64,000 nucleotides of DNA, from NCBI GenBank assembly GCA_037179385.1, contig CM074179.1:36357905-36421904 (forward strand). Reading direction: 5' to 3'. The position numbers and the translations under genes are program-made. The stretch is from Holothuria scabra. Lineage: Eukaryota > Echinodermata > Holothuroidea > Aspidochirotida > Holothuriidae. Positions 36,441-48,838 of this stretch are shown one piece after another (within the stretch, counting starts at the first letter, position 1; each line of letters starts with the position of its first letter). Below the pieces are notes generated by a model. That model was not told the DNA's origin and did not search any database. It saw nothing but the letters and a program-made list of their open reading frames with translations.

Positions 36441-37082
36441 GTTTGATGAAATTTTCCAGGTGTTTTAAACGTTCGTCTTTGAATTTGCGATCGCAAATCA
36501 CGGGAGAAATTTAAAAATGGCGCCAGCCATTGCCGTATTTTTCGCCGGAAAACCATTTTCCCCAAAACGAGGTTATCTTTGGTTCTGTTCATATGTGGGA
36601 GAGGAACCAAATTTACCCATTGAGGAGAAACTTCAATTCAAATCACACATGTATTTCCCATATATCATTGATATTGTGTTCCAAGTGTGAACTTAAGGGC
36701 AGCAGACGTTATATCACTTTCTTACATGGACAAGGAATTCTTTGCTTCAGTTGGAATAAAATTTCAGACTGTTCTCTAACAGTTGAAGTTAATAGGGATG
36801 GGACCTCCTTGTGGGGGACTACCCCATGACACATATGCAATCACTTTCTGAAAGTATGGGATTGTTGAGGAGAAATTTGGTTTAATTTAAAGTATGAAGA
36901 AAAACATTGTCCGTTATTGTGAGCTTGTGTGCTTGTTTCACGTTCAATTTTTTTTTTCAGAAAATGTGAAAACTTTTCCTGCTCATATCTTAAGAAACAC
37001 AAATCGGATATCAATGTTTAATACACAACTTAAAATACAATAAGCACCCTATTACAAATCAAAATTTGATTTGTAATTACAC
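36441..37082. other. No gene seen
   Basis: About 36950-37010 (TTTCAGAAAATGTGAAAAC, CATATCTTAAGAAACACAAA) resembles the right arm of the next element (CACAGAAAATGTTTCAAC, ATATCTGGAGAACCAAAC), so a partial relative lies here. Confidence 0.45.
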
Positions 37083-37664
37083 CTTTCTTCAAAAGAATAG
37101 TTCAAAGCCAAATTTATTTTTGGTATGTTAAAAAGAAACATATTCTAAGCATTCAGTTGAAAGCTCCATCCATTTCCCATGTTCGGTTCGCGACATATTA
37201 GCAATTGAATGTGACAAATTTTCTGCAAAGAATGAACTCGAAGCAAGCAGTCGTGATGTTATGGGTTCACATTGTTGGCCAATGTTTTGTTTTTATTTAC
37301 AATTTGCCACCAATTTTATGCAATTGAAATTTGATCTACCGACACCACTGGTGCATGCTGAGAAATAAAATTTCGAAACCTTCTACGCCTTAGGGTTAGG
37401 ATAGCACTCCTAATCAATTCAAGATCAAATAGCAAGGACGGAAAAACGAAGAACAAAACATTGGCCTACAATGTGAATCCATGACATCGCACCTGCTTGC
37501 TTCAAGTTCACTCTTCACAGAAAATGTTTCAACTTCAATTGCTAATATCTGGAGAACCAAACAAGTGGAATGAAGGAGACTATCACCAGAATGTCTAGAG
37601 TGTGTTCCTCTTTAACATATCAAACACTAATTTTGCTTTGGACTATTCTTTAAAGAGGAGTATT
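37083..37664. mobile_element. Long inverted-repeat (foldback-like) element
   Basis: Arms of about 215 bp (37083-37300 and 37447-37664) are imperfect inverted repeats. Left CCTTTCTTCAAAAGAATAG faces right CTATTCTTTAAAGAGG. GCAAGCAGTCGTGATGTTAT and CAATGTTTTGTTTTT on the left face GTGAATCCATGACATCGCACC and AACAAAACATTGG on the right. No clear target duplication. It is non-coding. Confidence 0.65.
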
Positions 37665-39384
37665 GAATCAATAGGCAGATCCCTGGTTGACCTCTCTATG
37701 ATTCTCATTATTACAAGACTTGGTATCTTCTTTCAATAGGTGACAAAGTCAAGAGTTATGATAATATAGGTTCCGTTATAATGGAAAAACTTTCCAAATA
37801 TTTCAGTACAGATTACACACGCTTTCCTTGACGTCAATTGCAACGTGCCCCAGATTCCAATAAAGATTAAGGACAGGCCAATGATTGAACAACCAATATA
37901 AATTGAGTGCAACGTACTTATGCCTTTTTGATGTTGGTGAGATGGGTTAGTGAACAGACAACCAGCTCCTGTGTGTTATAATTTGATACAGATATAAAAT
38001 ATAAATTTATTGCAACGTATACCAGCGAAATTAATTTGCTTTGATGGTAAAGAGAAAAAAGAAGAAAATAAAAAAAAAAAGAAGAAGAAAAAAAAAAAAA
38101 AAACTCTGACGATTGCGCTCCGGTAAAGTAAGTATTTGTCCTATCATCTATCATAGGTATTATTAATTTAACAACATTCAACACCAATTCATTATACCAT
38201 TGTGGCACCCCTTTGCGTAGCAGTTCCAAAGTTTTGCCTGCAAGATATGTGTGGTGCATTTCATCTGGTAACTTAAGTTACTTTGTTCATTTTTATTAAA
38301 GAGTTTTGTAAACAAAAGCTCAGACTACCTATTGGTTTGATTCTACTAACAAACCTGGGAAATGACATTCCCGGCTATTTGAGTGCTCGCAATTTTCAAG
38401 TTGTTTTGTACACTCAGCGCCAACCGATGAAAGCACACCGTTTTGGGAGTGAATTTACCAGTTTAGTTTTAAGAGCTTGGATTTCGGTGCATCATTGCAT
38501 TTTGTGATTTGTAACAGGCAATAGTAGACCTAGTAGTAGTAGGCCCAGTAAACTTTTGAGACTGGTAGACGTGGTTGTTCAGTTCATAACTGGGCATCAT
38601 TTTGGGCACCCATTGGATGTAAAGCCAGAGATGCCTAATATTGGTCTTAATGCACATAGCTGCATTATTCTTCTATTTGCCAGGGGGTGTAATGTATACT
38701 GTGAAATAGACTAAGATATGAACTGGTTTTGATCTTCAAAACCTGTTCTTTGGAATCAGTGAAATTCATAAAGACTGCAATTAAAGGGTGTGCTGTCTCT
38801 TGTGATATTCGCCGAAAAAAAGATAATTCATAGTCACAATTCAGTACAACAAGGTAATAGAGTGGCAGATGCCCATTTTAAAATTGCCGGTTTTTTCATT
38901 TTTATTGCAATTAATGTTTTTAATTTTTTTTTTTTTACCTGTTTTCATTTTTTTTTGAATTTATATTGATATGTTAACTTTTTGTCTTTTTTTCTTTTTG
39001 TCACACTGTGTAGTTGTTTATATAGTCTGCACAGCTACAAGCACCAAGGTAATTTTTTGTCTGGGGCAGATAGGTTATAACTTTTGGCAAATCTTCTCTG
39101 AATTTTTAGCTTAAAGTGGCGTACGCAGTCGTAACCCCCTTTTGGAAAACTGTGACGTCATTAAACAATTAAATGCGTTAGCGGAGGGGGTTTTCTCTTT
39201 GCAACATACGATAATACCGCCACGACAGTATATATAAATAGTGCCTGAGTTGTGTTTATTTGCAATAATTTGCACATACTATGCTACCTAAGAAACAACT
39301 ATATATGGTACCGTACATGAAAAGTGAACCAGTACAATATCTGACAAAAAAGAAAAATAATAGCCGAGAGATTTACTTAGCAAC
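37665..39384. other. No gene seen
   Basis: Anonymous DNA with A-rich runs near 38050-38103 and T-rich runs at 38890-39000. Confidence 0.45.
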
Positions 39385-39695
39385 CACGGTGGTAGCCTAG
39401 TGGTAGAGCATTCGCTTCCTACGTGGGAGGTCGAGGGTCAATTCAATACCAGGCCGTGTCATAGCAAAGACTTGTAAAAAAATATGTACTTGCCTAACTG
39501 CAGGTGTGTGCGAAATGCTTTGCACAAGCAAAGCATGGAGCTGGGTAGAAAGTTATCATATTCAAGATCACTCCTCGATTTCCTGCATTGCTGTGGCTTG
39601 CCTTGGGGCAAGGGGGCTAATACGGTTAAAAGTGGACAACAGCCCTGGGTCTTTCGGATACCGTGATAAGAAGTTCAAAGCGTATCTTAACTGAC
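39385..39695 (+). mobile_element. tRNA-derived SINE
   Basis: The head looks like a tRNA: CACGG/CCGTG can form the acceptor end, TAGCCTAGTGGTAGAGC is an A-box region, TTCGC-TTCCTAC-GTGGG forms an anticodon-like arm, and GGGTCAATTCAATACC is a worn B box. It is followed by GTCATAGCAAAGACTTGTAAA, a body phrase that in my recollection is common after the tRNA head in SINEs of marine invertebrates. The remainder to about 39695 is the putative body. It is degenerate and is not a working tRNA gene. Confidence 0.65.
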
Positions 39696-41104
39696 ATCAA
39701 ACATCTCTTAAATTCTCAACAAAGCTAATAAAGTTCAATAAAGAACTAGGTAGGCCGTAGGGAAATGATTTTTTGAAAGCTTCCTAAACCAACATAAAAT
39801 ACATCCCGCTCACAGTAAGAGCCATCTTTTATCATAGCCACAACTAGTTTCAACTTTGTTTCAGTGTTTTACTTGTCTCGACAGTTTGGAAGTTTGGGGT
39901 TTGGACAATTTTCAACAATTTCGGGAAACATCTTAGATAACTTAAAAAGAACATCTTTTTATACAGAACTAAAAGTTGATAGTGTTTAAAACCGTTGTAT
40001 CGGTCAATTTTAGAATAAGGTCGATGAATTCCATAAAATTTGTATGCCCAAATTTGGGAACTTATTTCTAAAGTGTGGAAATACTATACTACCACGACTA
40101 TGCTTTTCTTCAGTCGCCGACGCTGCGTTCCAACATCAGCCCTGCACAGACACTTAACATACAAAGTATGGTGCTTATGATACGGCGCTGTATGTTTCGT
40201 AGAGACCGTCCAGCAAGGGCGTATGTAGACCTTTCTCTATAGGGTGGCCAAAAGCGATGCGGGGGGACGAAGCGATCGACCCCGAGCGGGCTTAACTAAA
40301 CAACTCCACATCGCGGGAGAGGGGACTTTTATTATTTTAATGTGAAAATACATTATTTGGTGCATGCATAATTAATACGAAATTGTGTGTGCTTGAGGAG
40401 ACCCGTTATCACATATTTTATGAACTATTTCCTCAGAATAACCGCACTGAAATCAAATACACACCTTTTACCTGCAAAAAATTGGGTTTGCCTAGGGCGC
40501 AAGAATATTTTGGTTCAAATGCCTGATCGCTGCTCCCATACCTGTTTACCCTTTATATGTAGGGAAACACCAGCAATATGTTAAAAAACGTAAACATATC
40601 AAAAATATGATTATAGGGGGGGGGGGGTGGGGGCCGCTGCTCCTTCGCCCTCCCCCCCTGGTTATGCGTCTCCCTCACTATACCCTCCAGGACATCTACG
40701 TCGTTATTTTTTATTTTCCCTCAGTTTCCACTGTAGGCAAAACATATTTAAAAGGTAAATCCAAAGACCAGTTACCAGGAATTGATGTGGGGTAAGTGAC
40801 AAAGCTTGGAATAATAAATGCCGGTCCAGGACAGCGCATGGCAACAGGCCCACTCTTTAAGCGGAGGGCAACCATCAGTGCTATTTTTATCAGAAAATTA
40901 GCAGGAAAAATTCACCAATGAATGGACGGGTTTTGTATCTCTTTGGCGGGAAAACAACAAAACGGAATTGGAAACATGCTTACGTAATTAACTCCCTTGC
41001 GACTTTTGGCTAAATTCAATATATAGTGAATTGATGAAAATATCTTTATGACCACCCGAAATCTCTACAAACTAGATGGTTGTTATTACTTATTTAGGTG
41101 GCAT
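39696..41104. other. No gene seen; two repeat remnants
   Basis: About 40214-40330 (AGGGCGTATGTAGACC, GGGGGGACGAAGCGATCG) and about 40613-40670 (G12 run, GCCGCTGCTCC) resemble the hAT-like GC-rich family but have no paired ends. The rest is anonymous. Confidence 0.4.
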
Positions 41105-41690
41105 AAAAAGAATTTTTCTAGGGAGGGGCAAGCACAAAAATTTTCCGATTTTTTAAAAGGGTGAACACCATGTATAAGAGGCGTATTTCGCGACGCCCCA
41201 AGCGCGCTGAATATTTTGTCTTGTTAAGTAAATTTTTCAAAATATGGAACTTGTATTGGAGAAAATTTTGAATTCTGGGTTCCATATATAAGGCAATGTG
41301 AAAAGTTCGGGAATTACTGAAGAATCTGCATTTCTCGTTGGCAAGTCTGAGACTGATCGGCGACCAAAGATCGTTACTGCTAAATAACAATGCCTATGCC
41401 CTACAGTTTGAGGTTCTCCGACGTCATTTTAAGAGAAAAAAACTGATATATGGAGAAAATTTTGAATTTGCTGATGGAAAATTCGTGAAAATGGCACAGT
41501 AGTGGCTGATATAACTTAAATGTCTCTTGATTTTGTCTTTTCCAGAGTTCGAAAATTTATGAGGGAACATGACTGCACAATTAACTCCAGATTGCTGCGC
41601 ACCCTGCTCCTCTACCCTGCTCGAAAAAAAAAAATAAATAAATAAATAAATAGCGCTTCGAGCGAAAATTTTTGCCATAAGCCTTATCCT
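41105..41690 (-). repeat. 'GCGC' dispersed repeat, copy 2
   Basis: Shares GGGAGGGGCAAGCAC, GTGAACACCATGTATAAGAG, CTTGTATTGGAGAAAA, TTCTGGGTT, GAAGAATCTGCAT, GACCAAAGATCGTTACTG and TTTTGTCTTTTCCAGAGTTCG with the copies at 20.0 and 61.4 kb. All copies run in the same direction; the strand given is arbitrary. An AAAT microsatellite at 41631-41652 lies inside it. Confidence 0.65.
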
Positions 41691-44600
41691 TAACCCTCGG
41701 TTTTCTCTCTCATCGACGTTTAAAGTTTTGATGTTATTGTAGGCCTAAATTTATTGCATGAGACTTTTAATGCACCCAAGTTTGTCATCTATTGACTGAT
41801 CGAGCCCTGTCTTTCCGGCGGACGTGTACTACCCGTGTACCTACGGCATGTCTTCCTAATACCAACGTCATTGAACTTAAGCAGGAATATTTCATTGAAT
41901 TGTCTAAAATTTTACGCTGGTAACTGTTTTGCTAAACGACCACAAAAAGTCTTTCATTAAAAATTGACGTTAACAAGCCGGTTGCGAATCAACTACAACA
42001 CACACGGTCAGTTGGATGGACAGTGAATGTGAGTTTGTTCCGCTTCAGGATAACTCAAAAGAAGTTATCATCGCACACCCTTTCCATGACCAAGTCTTTC
42101 CAGCTGTACGGCAAATTTTACTCTAATTACTAATGGAATGGTTTCCATAGTCACCCATCTCATTGAATCCAACAGATTGTCAGATGATTATGTCAGCTAT
42201 CACTAAAAAAAAATAAAACATATATCACCATAACACTAACCGTACAACGTTAGCCTTTGGAGATAATTATCCATAATATCCAATAAGCCGGGGTATCAAT
42301 GATATGGGGACTAATGTAACGGGTGACTTATGAGAAGGGGATTAGATGAGACAAAATAATGAAACGGGGATCTAAAGAGACAGGGACCAATCGTATGAAC
42401 TAAACTAAGCGAGGGGCGACCGCAATGGGAGAAGGCGCCATAAAACAAGGAAAAAAGAGTTAACTCTCATTTAGCAATGAAGACACAGTTCCCCATACTC
42501 ATCCGACTATATAGTAATGATATCTGATGTTACTACAAGGGTGTGGCTTTAAAAAATGTTGAACACGGGGTGACATGACTATTGCCTAGGCCTATACAAA
42601 TATTTGATAACAACTATTTTCATGAATAAATTGCCATGTTCTGATCAGGTTACAGCGTATAATGTAGCTCCTCAGTGCCTACACCTTTTACATTTTATAC
42701 GAGCGGAGACAGGAGAGAAAAGGACACTAACAGCTACGCACAAATTCCCCCGTTTTCTTTTTTCTTGTGTGAAACATGCTCCTCGAAAACATAAAGTGTT
42801 ACTTCATAACATGGTCTTCTTCTAAAAAGACTTTTTGAAGGTTAGGGTCGGAACATCGTGGGGTATCAAATCCCTACGTGTTAACCTGTAAGGAGTGGAA
42901 GTACATTTAGTGGTGGCTGTGCAGCTGGGAAGTTGACCTCGGGGTCACCAAAATGTATTAAGCTCTGATGAAGTAGCACAATTTTGAAGTTTAGCTGATT
43001 ATGAAAATGTACACTTGGAAAACGAAAAGCTTCATTATTCTGTTTATAACTTTTAATTACGATCAAAGACACTAAGAAACTTACCAGACTTACTTCGCAA
43101 GTAATCATAAAACCAATTTCAGGGGAAATTGTAGGCCAGAAGACCCAACGCTCACTGGGAAGTTTTCATCTTTCATTTTTTACACTTTATGATGTAACAA
43201 ATTTGGGTGTGAGAGACCAAATATAATTATCATGTTGAACACTTCTCTTAAATGCTAATGTTGCATGGATCGGTTTCTGGAGATTAAAGTCGTAACTTGA
43301 TAGTGAAATGAATATTGGACTAAGGTGTTCATGCTATCGCGTCTATTCAATACAGCACTGATTCACTCTTATATACAAAAATCTTAACGTCACTTATATC
43401 ACCAGTTGGGAAGCAGACCTCACATTTGAGACCGTTACTGCGCAATATTTACACCCTTAGCAATCGCGGTAAAATGCATTTTGGGAGACCGTGCTGGAGC
43501 TAGCTTACGCAGAGCGAAAATGGACACCCGTTAAAAATGTCAATAATTCATATTCATAGTGTTAAGTATCTGAGTATTTTGGGCAAGGAAAGAAGAATAG
43601 AAAGTTAAGTTATCAAAATAAACTCGTTTTAGTAGACAGCGATTTTCAGGGAGTGAACTTTGGCTAGAGTCTTCGTCATAAGCTTTTCGAGAAAACCGAA
43701 AGATCGAGAGCTCACTTGCAAAGTTTTCATACCGCACATTTTCCGTCTCTCCAAGGTGAGAATATGTTGAAATGTCATTTGAAAGAGAGAGAACAAATAA
43801 TATTTCCAAAATGAAGTGGTAATTTTCTTGTTATCCTTTTATCTTCACTAAAAATGCTGTATGCTTTGTTCTGCTTCATCTATTCATTAGGCAATATGTA
43901 AACACTTTCGCCTCACTTACGTTTGTGAACACACGAAGCATGGCATTGTGTTGGATCTTACATCGCAGTGCTCCACGCCAGCTGGCTACCATCACGCATT
44001 GCGTTTTAAGGTGACTGACTGACTACACATGCACTGCACTGCGAGCAGAATCTTAGCATAAACAAAGAGGGATTATCCGTCTTCAGGAATATTGGAATAA
44101 ACTATCAACGAACCTATGTAAGAAAGTATATTTCGTATTTTCATGTATGGATTCGGTAATTGTTGGACAGCTTCAGGATGATTTCGGGACAAATTTGTGA
44201 CCCTTCGCCGAACGTTCGGGAAGGATGACCCAAAATCGTCCGATGATACTTGGGCCTTTTGGCCGACAATTTGACCGAAAATTGGTTTTACGATAACTTG
44301 CAAAGTTAGTCTGGTAAGTGTTATAGTTTTATTGATTGTATTTGGATGTAAAGAGAATAAATAAGCCATTCTTTTTTCCAAGTGTACATTTCCATAAGCG
44401 GCTAAAATTCAAAATTGTGGGACGTCATCAGAACTTAAAAGGCGCTCATTGAGTTGATATCGATAACTTAATGAAAGTTTAAAATGGTCACTACTTCATT
44501 ACAATGCTCAAAGTTAGAGTAACCAGTCAAGTTTCATGTCCAATACTCACGGGAAAAGTTAAAATTTTGAATTTTGTGGTTTCCTGACTTGCAAAGGTTT

Positions 44601-44944
44601 TATGCATAATTTGAAAAAGTGTCTGGTCACGATTTTTTGAAAACAGAATTGAACTGTTAAGTACTCACTCATAAAACAGTCATTTGTATGTAGGATGTGG
44701 GGACTGTTTAAGTTTGAACATTTGTCATTGATATGTAGAGAAAACGTAACAGGTTTGGAAAAATTTGTTGAATTCCATTAACCAACTCAATGAGCCGCTT
44801 TAATAGATTTCGGTAACTCCGAGGTGAGCTTCCCAATTGTTACTCGATATAACACGAGACACATTTTGATGACTCATATGGCGTAATAATGTAGACCTTA
44901 GCCAAACAATATTTAAATTTAGGTGGTTGCGTTCTATCACGCAG
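41691..44944. other. No gene seen
   Basis: Anonymous DNA. About 42290-42400 shows a loose GGGG(A)-spaced pattern. Open frames at 42604-42825, 43540-43809 (minus) and 44073-44381 (minus) carry no recognisable domains. Confidence 0.45.
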
Positions 44945-45016
44945 GCCTTAATGGCTCAGTAGTCAGAGCATCCGCCGTGTATGCGGGAGGTTGCTGGTTT
45001 GACCCCTGCTTGAGGC
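44945..45016 (+). tRNA. tRNA-like sequence, probably a pseudogene or SINE head
   Basis: A 72-nt near-cloverleaf. The acceptor GCCTTAA/TTGAGGC pairs over seven positions with one G-T. The D stem is GCTC/GAGC. The anticodon stem TCCGC/GCGGG holds the loop CGTGTAT. The T arm GCTGG-TTTGACC-CCTGC has one mismatch. The base before the would-be anticodon is G where U33 is invariant, and the T loop lacks the canonical TTCRA. The start does not match a functional tRNA, so I read it as decayed. The right side runs into anonymous DNA. Confidence 0.35.
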
Positions 45017-45119
45017 TAAATTTTCTATTCTCATATCAATATCCTCTTTCGGGAAAGGTTTTGCCCATGTTAGGGAATAATGACTTAAGGTCTCCATCTT
45101 ACTATTCAATACAGCACTG

Positions 45120-47010
45120 TTTCACTCATAAATATAAAAACATGATATCTCAACTTGAATGTAAGAAAGACTGACTCTTTTCTTATTCGAATTGTAGATT
45201 TGTCATGCTGAGAAGAAAATGTGTATCGATCTTCGTGGACATCATATGTCATTTGAAGTAAATAGACCTAAAAATGCGAAGTCGGACGCCAGGATGGTTT
45301 GAAAAAACGATATCTCAAGGTAGAAATGACTGACAACTTTCATATTTAGTTGATTTATTTTTCATGTTAGGAGGAAGAAACCTATTTTTTGGTGGAGGTC
45401 ATTGGTTCGCTCAGGCCACTGGCTGCAAAAACCTCAAGGATGAATCGTAAACATAATGTACAACGATAGGAAAGCTCGACACACTCAATATTTGGTTTGT
45501 TGATATTTATTGTTGATGCGAAGAGGTCACTGGCTGTAAAACTGCCAAAAACGCAAAATGGCTTATTAACATGACATCTCAAGATACGAACGGCCTACAT
45601 CCTTGTTATTTGGCATGTTGTCAAATATGTTGAGAGGAAAAACACTATAGTTTGGAATCAACTAGGTTGTTTCGCATACCAGATCATTAACTGCCAAAAA
45701 TGTGTAATAAGCTGATTGTTCAATTTTTCCTTCCCCTATATTGTTTGAAGTAAGCATTAAGCACTTTTGTTCATTTTGTTGCCTGCAATATTTCACTCGT
45801 TCCCCTTCCCGCCCTTCACTCCACCCGCTAAAAAATCCCGTCGTGTACTCACTGCCTGGCTAGTACAAGTGTGAGTGGCGTTCGTTAGCTTAACTACTCT
45901 CAATTGCTATGGTGGACAGTGGCGGCACCAGGATCTGAAAAGTGGGGGGGGGGGGGCAAATGGAGGGCAAAAGAAAATGTTGGGGCGGCAAAAAATCGAG
46001 GGCGAAGCGCGAGACTTACCGGGTGGGGTCCAGCTCTGAGATTTTAGCAAATCTCTTGGTAAAAAATTAAGTCTCAGGATGGGTGTATTTTGGTCCATAA
46101 CAATCATCCAAGGCAAAGATTCCAAATAATTATAATACAGGCTAGGCCTATTTGGCTATTACTCTTCTTAGCTGACAATGCAACCTCTTGCACACTCCAA
46201 TGCCCATGAAAGCTGGCTCTGCAGTGAAAAGTTTCAGTGACAGGAAGTTAAAGTATGTGACTTGCATAGTTTTACAGAGTGCTCTCAGGCTGGTTTTACT
46301 TTGAAAAGTTTACGAATGATTCAAACAGGGAGGAAAATTATTTGTGAATTATTTTGCCTTGAAAACTCCTGAAAGGACACTATACTTCAGGAGATGAGTG
46401 GGGGGGGGGGGGGCAACTGGGGGAGGCTCTGACTGGGGAGGCATTCCCCCTCCCCATGCCCCACTTGGTGCCGCCCCTGATGGTGGACTCTTTCAATATT
46501 TGTTTTATAGGTTTGAAATGCTGCAAGGAAGAAGCCTATTGTTTTGTTAGGTCAACCGTAATTGAGGTCTTGAGAGAGAAACGTAGGGAAAACTGGTAAA
46601 TTGCCGGTTAACACAATGCCTCAAGATAGGAATGGGGGACAATTTCATATTAAGTATACAAATTTGTCATTTTGAGGGAATGCGCTTTTCGTTCTGTGTA
46701 GGTCAAAGGTCATTCTATTCCACCAGAAATAAAATTGTGAAATATTTGTTAAACGCATTACGAGGAAAAACTTTTCGGTGGAGATCAGTCACGTCACCAG
46801 AGATCAAATGCAATAAAAAATCACCTGGTGGTTCAAATCTTGATTTCGATAAAGGCATATGGGAAAAGTTCGTATTGTCCATGAGGAAACAGTATAGTTC
46901 AGAAAAAAAATCCAAACTTGTGTTGCGGAAGGATGGAATTAATGTGGGGTCCGCAGCCATTAAGGTGTAGAATTTCCAAAATTATCCTCTGAGGTCACCA
47001 GAGGTAATAA
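45120..47010 (+). repeat. Degenerate part of the 145-bp satellite
   Basis: Eroded monomers repeat ATATCTCAA(G/C), TAGAAATGACTGACA, CATATTTAG, TTTGTCAT, GAGAGGAAGAA and GGTGGAGGTCA-type phrases, in the same orientation as the better-kept array at 48.8-53.6 kb. A hAT MITE interrupts it at 45917-46479. Open frames here, including 46632-46970, are repeat sequence. Confidence 0.7.
45917..46479. mobile_element. hAT MITE with perfect 8-bp TSD
   Basis: The ends CAGTGGCGGCACCA and (reverse) CAGGGGCGGCACCA match at 13 of 14 positions. ATGGTGGA lies on both sides (45909-45916 and 46480-46487). Poly-G runs lie near both ends (about 45944-45956 and 46400-46413). The 563-bp interior lacks a transposase. 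It inserted into the degenerate satellite block. Confidence 0.9.
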
Positions 47011-48004
47011 AAAGCGACACATCCAAAAAAGTTTGGCTTCCTCGGCTGGTTGTTCACTTAACACTGCATATATATGTGTTGTGTGTTTGCAGTAACAACA
47101 TGCGAATATAAACATGATGAAACGTTCCATCTTACCTTTTGTTAAATATTGATTAACAAGCCAGTTAAACATGTGTTAATTGCTTTTCATGCAGTGTGAA
47201 AAAAATGAAAACATAGCTCATTTGGGTACACAGATCTGTTACAAACTCAAATACCGGCCAGTTATACCCCTCATCGCCGTTATTTGATCAATTGAGGTGT
47301 CTTTGTTGCTTTCTCAAGAAGCAACGTCACGGCATGAGTACAAACGCAAACAAACCAACTGTAGACTGATCCTCTCTACGAAAACATGAAGTTAATATAT
47401 GCAAGCATAACTAAAAGAATTATTGCACTAATTTATGGTATATGCACTCAACCACTGCACCATGTACAACAATAACAGTAAAAGACAGTGGTTCAATTTT
47501 CATGGGGTTTTCTTTTCTTTCCATAACACAGTGTATGCTTTTAAGTTTAAAGGATATTGTGAATCAATTACTCACCTCTTCTTATCAATCACAAGCAAGT
47601 ACTACATAGTTCGCCCAGAAAGATATGTATATTCCTAGCTGCTTCCTGTTGACATAATGCACTCAGAAAAACGACAGCTCAACCAAATTCACATTCAACT
47701 TCCTCAAAGTGCGCAGCCAATAGGAACACCTCATTTGACCCAATTGTGGTTAATAAAAGCATTTGATCGAGTGGAGCTAGCTGGTGACGGCTCCCTCCCA
47801 AACTGTAAACTTTGCTAATCGCGTACTGTACATTACCATGAAAATACTGCCAAGGCTATTCAGAGTATACTGATACAACATCGTAACACTGCATAGTGTG
47901 AGATGAGCATCCAGATATAAACAAGCTGACTGAAGGGGTCTAAAAGGTCATGGTGAAAACTTGTGGAAGGGAGGGTAGCCATGGTAATGTGAAAATGGTA
48001 TGTT

Positions 48005-48038
<34 letters not shown>

Positions 48039-48235
48039 GCGCATGTGCTACATGCGATCAATATAAGTATTGGAAGAAATAGGGAGCTCCCGTTTGCTTT
48101 TAATGTTACCGGCAGTATACTATGCAGCTAATTTGTCAATATTGCCCCGTTTGAGAATTGCCCAGGTCTTATGGCTTCGGCATTTCAGTGGCGAAGGGAG
48201 CAATACGAAAGTTGGGTCGGAGCCATTTTTAGTTG
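47011..48235. other. No gene seen
   Basis: Anonymous DNA with a T run of about 28 near 48008-48036. Confidence 0.45.
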
Positions 48236-48510
48236 CGGTGCCTGTCACCCAGGCAGCCGCAACTAAAGCAGTCGACACAAGAGCCGAAAATTACGAATAA
48301 CCGCTAATTCTTCCGAGACGGGCGGTTCCGTGGGTATATGTGATGTTGTGTAAGTTGTAGGGAATGTTGTTTTATAATGTATATCATTTACTGAAGGTCG
48401 TTTACCTTTGGTAAGGGTGTTAAAATGGTTAATTTTGTTAAAAAAAATCGCGTGGACGGTGTCTTTTTTAGAACAAGGACCACAGGGGTGTGTTATCAAG
48501 AACTGGTTTG
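48236..48510 (+). repeat. Dispersed repeat, copy 1 (partner at 58372-58645)
   Basis: Shared in order: GTTGTAGGGAATGTTGTTTT, GAAG(G/A)TCGTTTA, GTAAAATGGTTA, (T/A)TTTTTAGA(A/G)CAA, CCACAG(G/A)G and TTATCAAGAACTGG. The copies are about 70-75% alike by eye. It is probably a fragment of an old retroelement. Neither copy codes. Confidence 0.65.
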
Positions 48511-48838
48511 TTATTGGTTGAAAATGTGTTTTGCATGGGGTTCAAGAAGTAATAATAACAGTAACGTTGTACGTAAATGGTAGGTAGTATACGTACGCGT
48601 TTCGCGTATATGCGGAATTGGAGATATGACGATTTGGAGCATGTCATAGGTAGTAAGGCGCTACTATTTAATATATGTTCGATAGTGCAAAACGAATACA
48701 GGACTGAGTCGTATTGTGCATGTAGTAATGTATGGCTCGAGTTGTTGATTCCTTGCCGAAGGCAGGCCAGGAATCTATGCGATGGTTATGTGGTGTGTAT
48801 GTGTGTGTGTATGTATGTGTGTATGTGTGTCTGTGACG
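48511..48838. other. No gene seen; GT-rich microsatellite
   Basis: GTGTATGTGTGTGTGTATG-type simple repeat at about 48793-48832, directly before the satellite array. Confidence 0.7.

Noticed and set aside
44945..45016. Functional tRNA gene
   Set aside because: U33 is replaced by G and the T loop lacks TTCRA, so it is listed only as tRNA-like.
46632..46970. 112-codon open frame
   Set aside because: It lies in eroded satellite monomers; the paired minus-strand frame is equally open.
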